The translations under genes were made by a program, and so were the position numbers. A DNA stretch of 64,000 nucleotides, taken from an uncultured Polaribacter sp. GTDB lineage: Bacteria > Bacteroidota > Bacteroidia > Flavobacteriales > Flavobacteriaceae. The notes under the pieces were generated by a model that saw only the letters and a list, made by a program, of their open reading frames with translations, did not search any database and was not told where the DNA came from. Shown here in pieces: positions 62,683-64,000 of this stretch. Position 1 is the stretch's first letter; each line of letters begins with the position of its first letter. The stretch lies in the NCBI RefSeq assembly GCF_947497695.1, contig NZ_CANMHM010000001.1, positions 1-64,000 on the forward strand. The letters run 5' to 3'.

Positions 62683-64000
62683 CGAACTGTTTAATTTTAA
62701 TATTTAAAGCGGCAAATAACAATGTTGTAAACGGACTTAAATAATTAAAAACTGCATAAATAGCATAATCAACAACATCGACTCCTAATACTGAAGCTTG
62801 GTAAGCTCCACAAGTATTCCAAGGAATTAAAGCAGAAGTTACAGTACCAGAATCTTCTAAAGTTCTACTTAAATTTTCTGGCGATAAACCTTTGTCCTCA
62901 TAAGCTTTTTTAAACATTTTACCCGGAATTACAATTGCTAAATACTGGTCTGATGCAACGATATTTAATCCTAAACAACTTACAACTGTAGTTGCAAACA
63001 AACCAAAAATAGAAGTTGCAATAGCTAATAAACTCTTTGTTATTTTTGCTAACGCACCAATTCCATCCATAATTCCGCCAAAAACCATGGCAGAAATAAT
63101 TAACAAAATTGTCCAAATCATTCCATTCATTCCACCAGAAGAAAATAATTTTGACAATCTTTCATCATTAGTTTCTATCTGAATATCATTTAAAATTGAA
63201 TTAAGAACCGCAGAAAAATTAGAACTTGATAACGTTGACAATACATCACTTTGAAAAATAAGAGCAAAAAAGGCCGCTAAAATCACACCAATCCCCAAAG
63301 CAAATAACGGTTTTGTTTTTAGTAAAATCATTACAATTACAAGTCCTGGAATAATAAACAACCAAGGTGAAATATAAAAAGTATTGTTTATTGTAGCTAA
63401 TAAATTACTAATATCTGCATTTCCTGTTGTGTTTACTGTACTACTTAAAATTGCAAAAACAATTAAAGTAATTATAATTGTTGGCACAGTTGTAAATGTC
63501 ATGTATTTTATATGTGTAAACAAATCTGTACCTGCCATTGCAGGTGCTAAATTTGTAGTATCTGAAAGTGGCGACATTTTATCGCCAAAATATGCTCCAG
63601 AAATTACAGCTCCAGCTATCATTCCTGATGATATTCCTAATGCACTTCCAATACCAACTAATGCAATACCAACTGTTGCAGAAGTAGTCCAAGAACTACC
63701 TGTTGCAATAGAAATTATTGCTGCAATTATTACTGAAGCTGGTAAAAATATTTCTGGACTTAAAACTTGTAATCCATAATAAACCATGGCAGGAATTATA
63801 CCACTAACCAACCAAGTACCTGCTAAAGCACCTACTAAAAAAAGAATTAGAATTGGTACAAATACACTTTTACAGTTTTCCCAAATTTTTGCAATCATTT
63901 TTAATAAAGAAACTTTATTTAATAAACCTATAATTGATGCAACTGAACCTCCTATCAATAAAATGTACTGATTTGTATAACTACCAAGCCATTCTTGCCC
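62672..64000 (-). CDS. nhaC: Na+/H+ antiporter, NhaC family (runs off right edge)
   Basis: The frame stays open past the ORF start at 63958 to the right edge (GQEWLGSYTNQYILLIGG...), so the visible 443 codons are the C-terminal part of a longer protein. About ten hydrophobic segments and the motifs SPLSDTTNLAPAMAGTDLF and DSGTVTSALIPWNTCGAYQ fit the NhaC family. It would exchange Na+ for H+, complementing Na+ pumping by Nqr. No other gene of its operon is visible. Confidence 0.9.
   Translation of the reverse strand, partial: GQEWLGSYTNQYILLIGGSVASIIGLLNKVSLLKMIAKIWENCKSVFVPILILFLVGALAGTWLVSGIIPAMVYYGLQVLSPEIFLPASVIIAAIISIATGSSWTTSATVGIALVGIGSALGISSGMIAGAVISGAYFGDKMSPLSDTTNLAPAMAGTDLFTHIKYMTFTTVPTIIITLIVFAILSSTVNTTGNADISNLLATINNTFYISPWLFIIPGLVIVMILLKTKPLFALGIGVILAAFFALIFQSDVLSTLSSSNFSAVLNSILNDIQIETNDERLSKLFSSGGMNGMIWTILLIISAMVFGGIMDGIGALAKITKSLLAIATSIFGLFATTVVSCLGLNIVASDQYLAIVIPGKMFKKAYEDKGLSPENLSRTLEDSGTVTSALIPWNTCGAYQASVLGVDVVDYAIYAVFNYLSPFTTLLFAALNIKIKQFVKM

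Noticed and set aside
1..64000. Defence island, prophage or biosynthetic cluster
   Set aside because: I found no integrase, phage structural genes, toxin-antitoxin pair, restriction system or assembly-line enzymes; apart from one IS fragment the content is core metabolism and surface proteins.

Overview
The window looks like chromosome of a marine member of the Flavobacteriaceae (Bacteroidota), perhaps close to Polaribacter or Tenacibaculum; the genus is only a guess. The evidence is very A+T-rich DNA, three secreted proteins with type IX secretion (T9SS) C-terminal signals plus a T9SS plug-domain protein, a 287-residue primary sigma factor, promoter boxes of the form TTG-N17-23-TAnnTTTG, a Na+-pumping NADH dehydrogenase (Nqr), and a methionine synthase split into two genes.

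Positions 1-5.5 kb: the 3' part of an IS982-like transposase, a BNR/VPS10-type T9SS cargo protein, tRNA-Asp(GTC), a DUF58 protein and thioredoxin.

Positions 5.8-29.9 kb form one large sulfur and methionine island. On the minus strand a SAM-I riboswitch leads metH(N) - metH(C) - an 80-residue ORF - metF. Next are fdx-cysE-cysM, and upstream of them a sulfate assimilation operon: DUF2061 gene - cysH - cysD - cysN - sulfite reductase - siroheme methyltransferase - siroheme dehydrogenase - ferredoxin reductase. A separate Rrf2-family regulator gene lies beside this operon. A 25-bp palindrome sits directly downstream of the operon's -7 box, and a related site lies upstream of the regulator gene, suggesting a local regulon. 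A second SAM-I riboswitch leads metY - a fused metX-like/aspartokinase/homoserine dehydrogenase gene - a second transsulfuration-type gene. The divergent metK has a leader resembling a SAM-II riboswitch.

Positions 30-35.4 kb: an ECF sigma factor with a tiny downstream ORF, the primary sigma factor, rpe, a DnaQ/GIY-YIG fusion nuclease and an FAD amine oxidoreductase. Positions 35.8-42 kb: a 2082-residue T9SS surface protein. Positions 42-51 kb: tRNA-Arg(TCG), a YqeY-like protein, a retropepsin-like protein, an alpha/beta hydrolase, a conserved cysteine-motif protein and the nqrABCDEF operon. Positions 51-64 kb: T9SS plug protein, apaG, an NRDE protein, a secreted metzincin, lipB, a nucleoid-associated protein, rnhB, a putative porin, a VOC protein, a small membrane protein and a Na+/H+ antiporter running off the right edge.

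I saw no CRISPR array, rRNA operon, prophage or defence island. The more unusual content is the dense RNA and operator regulation of sulfur metabolism, the three-domain methionine enzyme, and several families of structured intergenic repeats.
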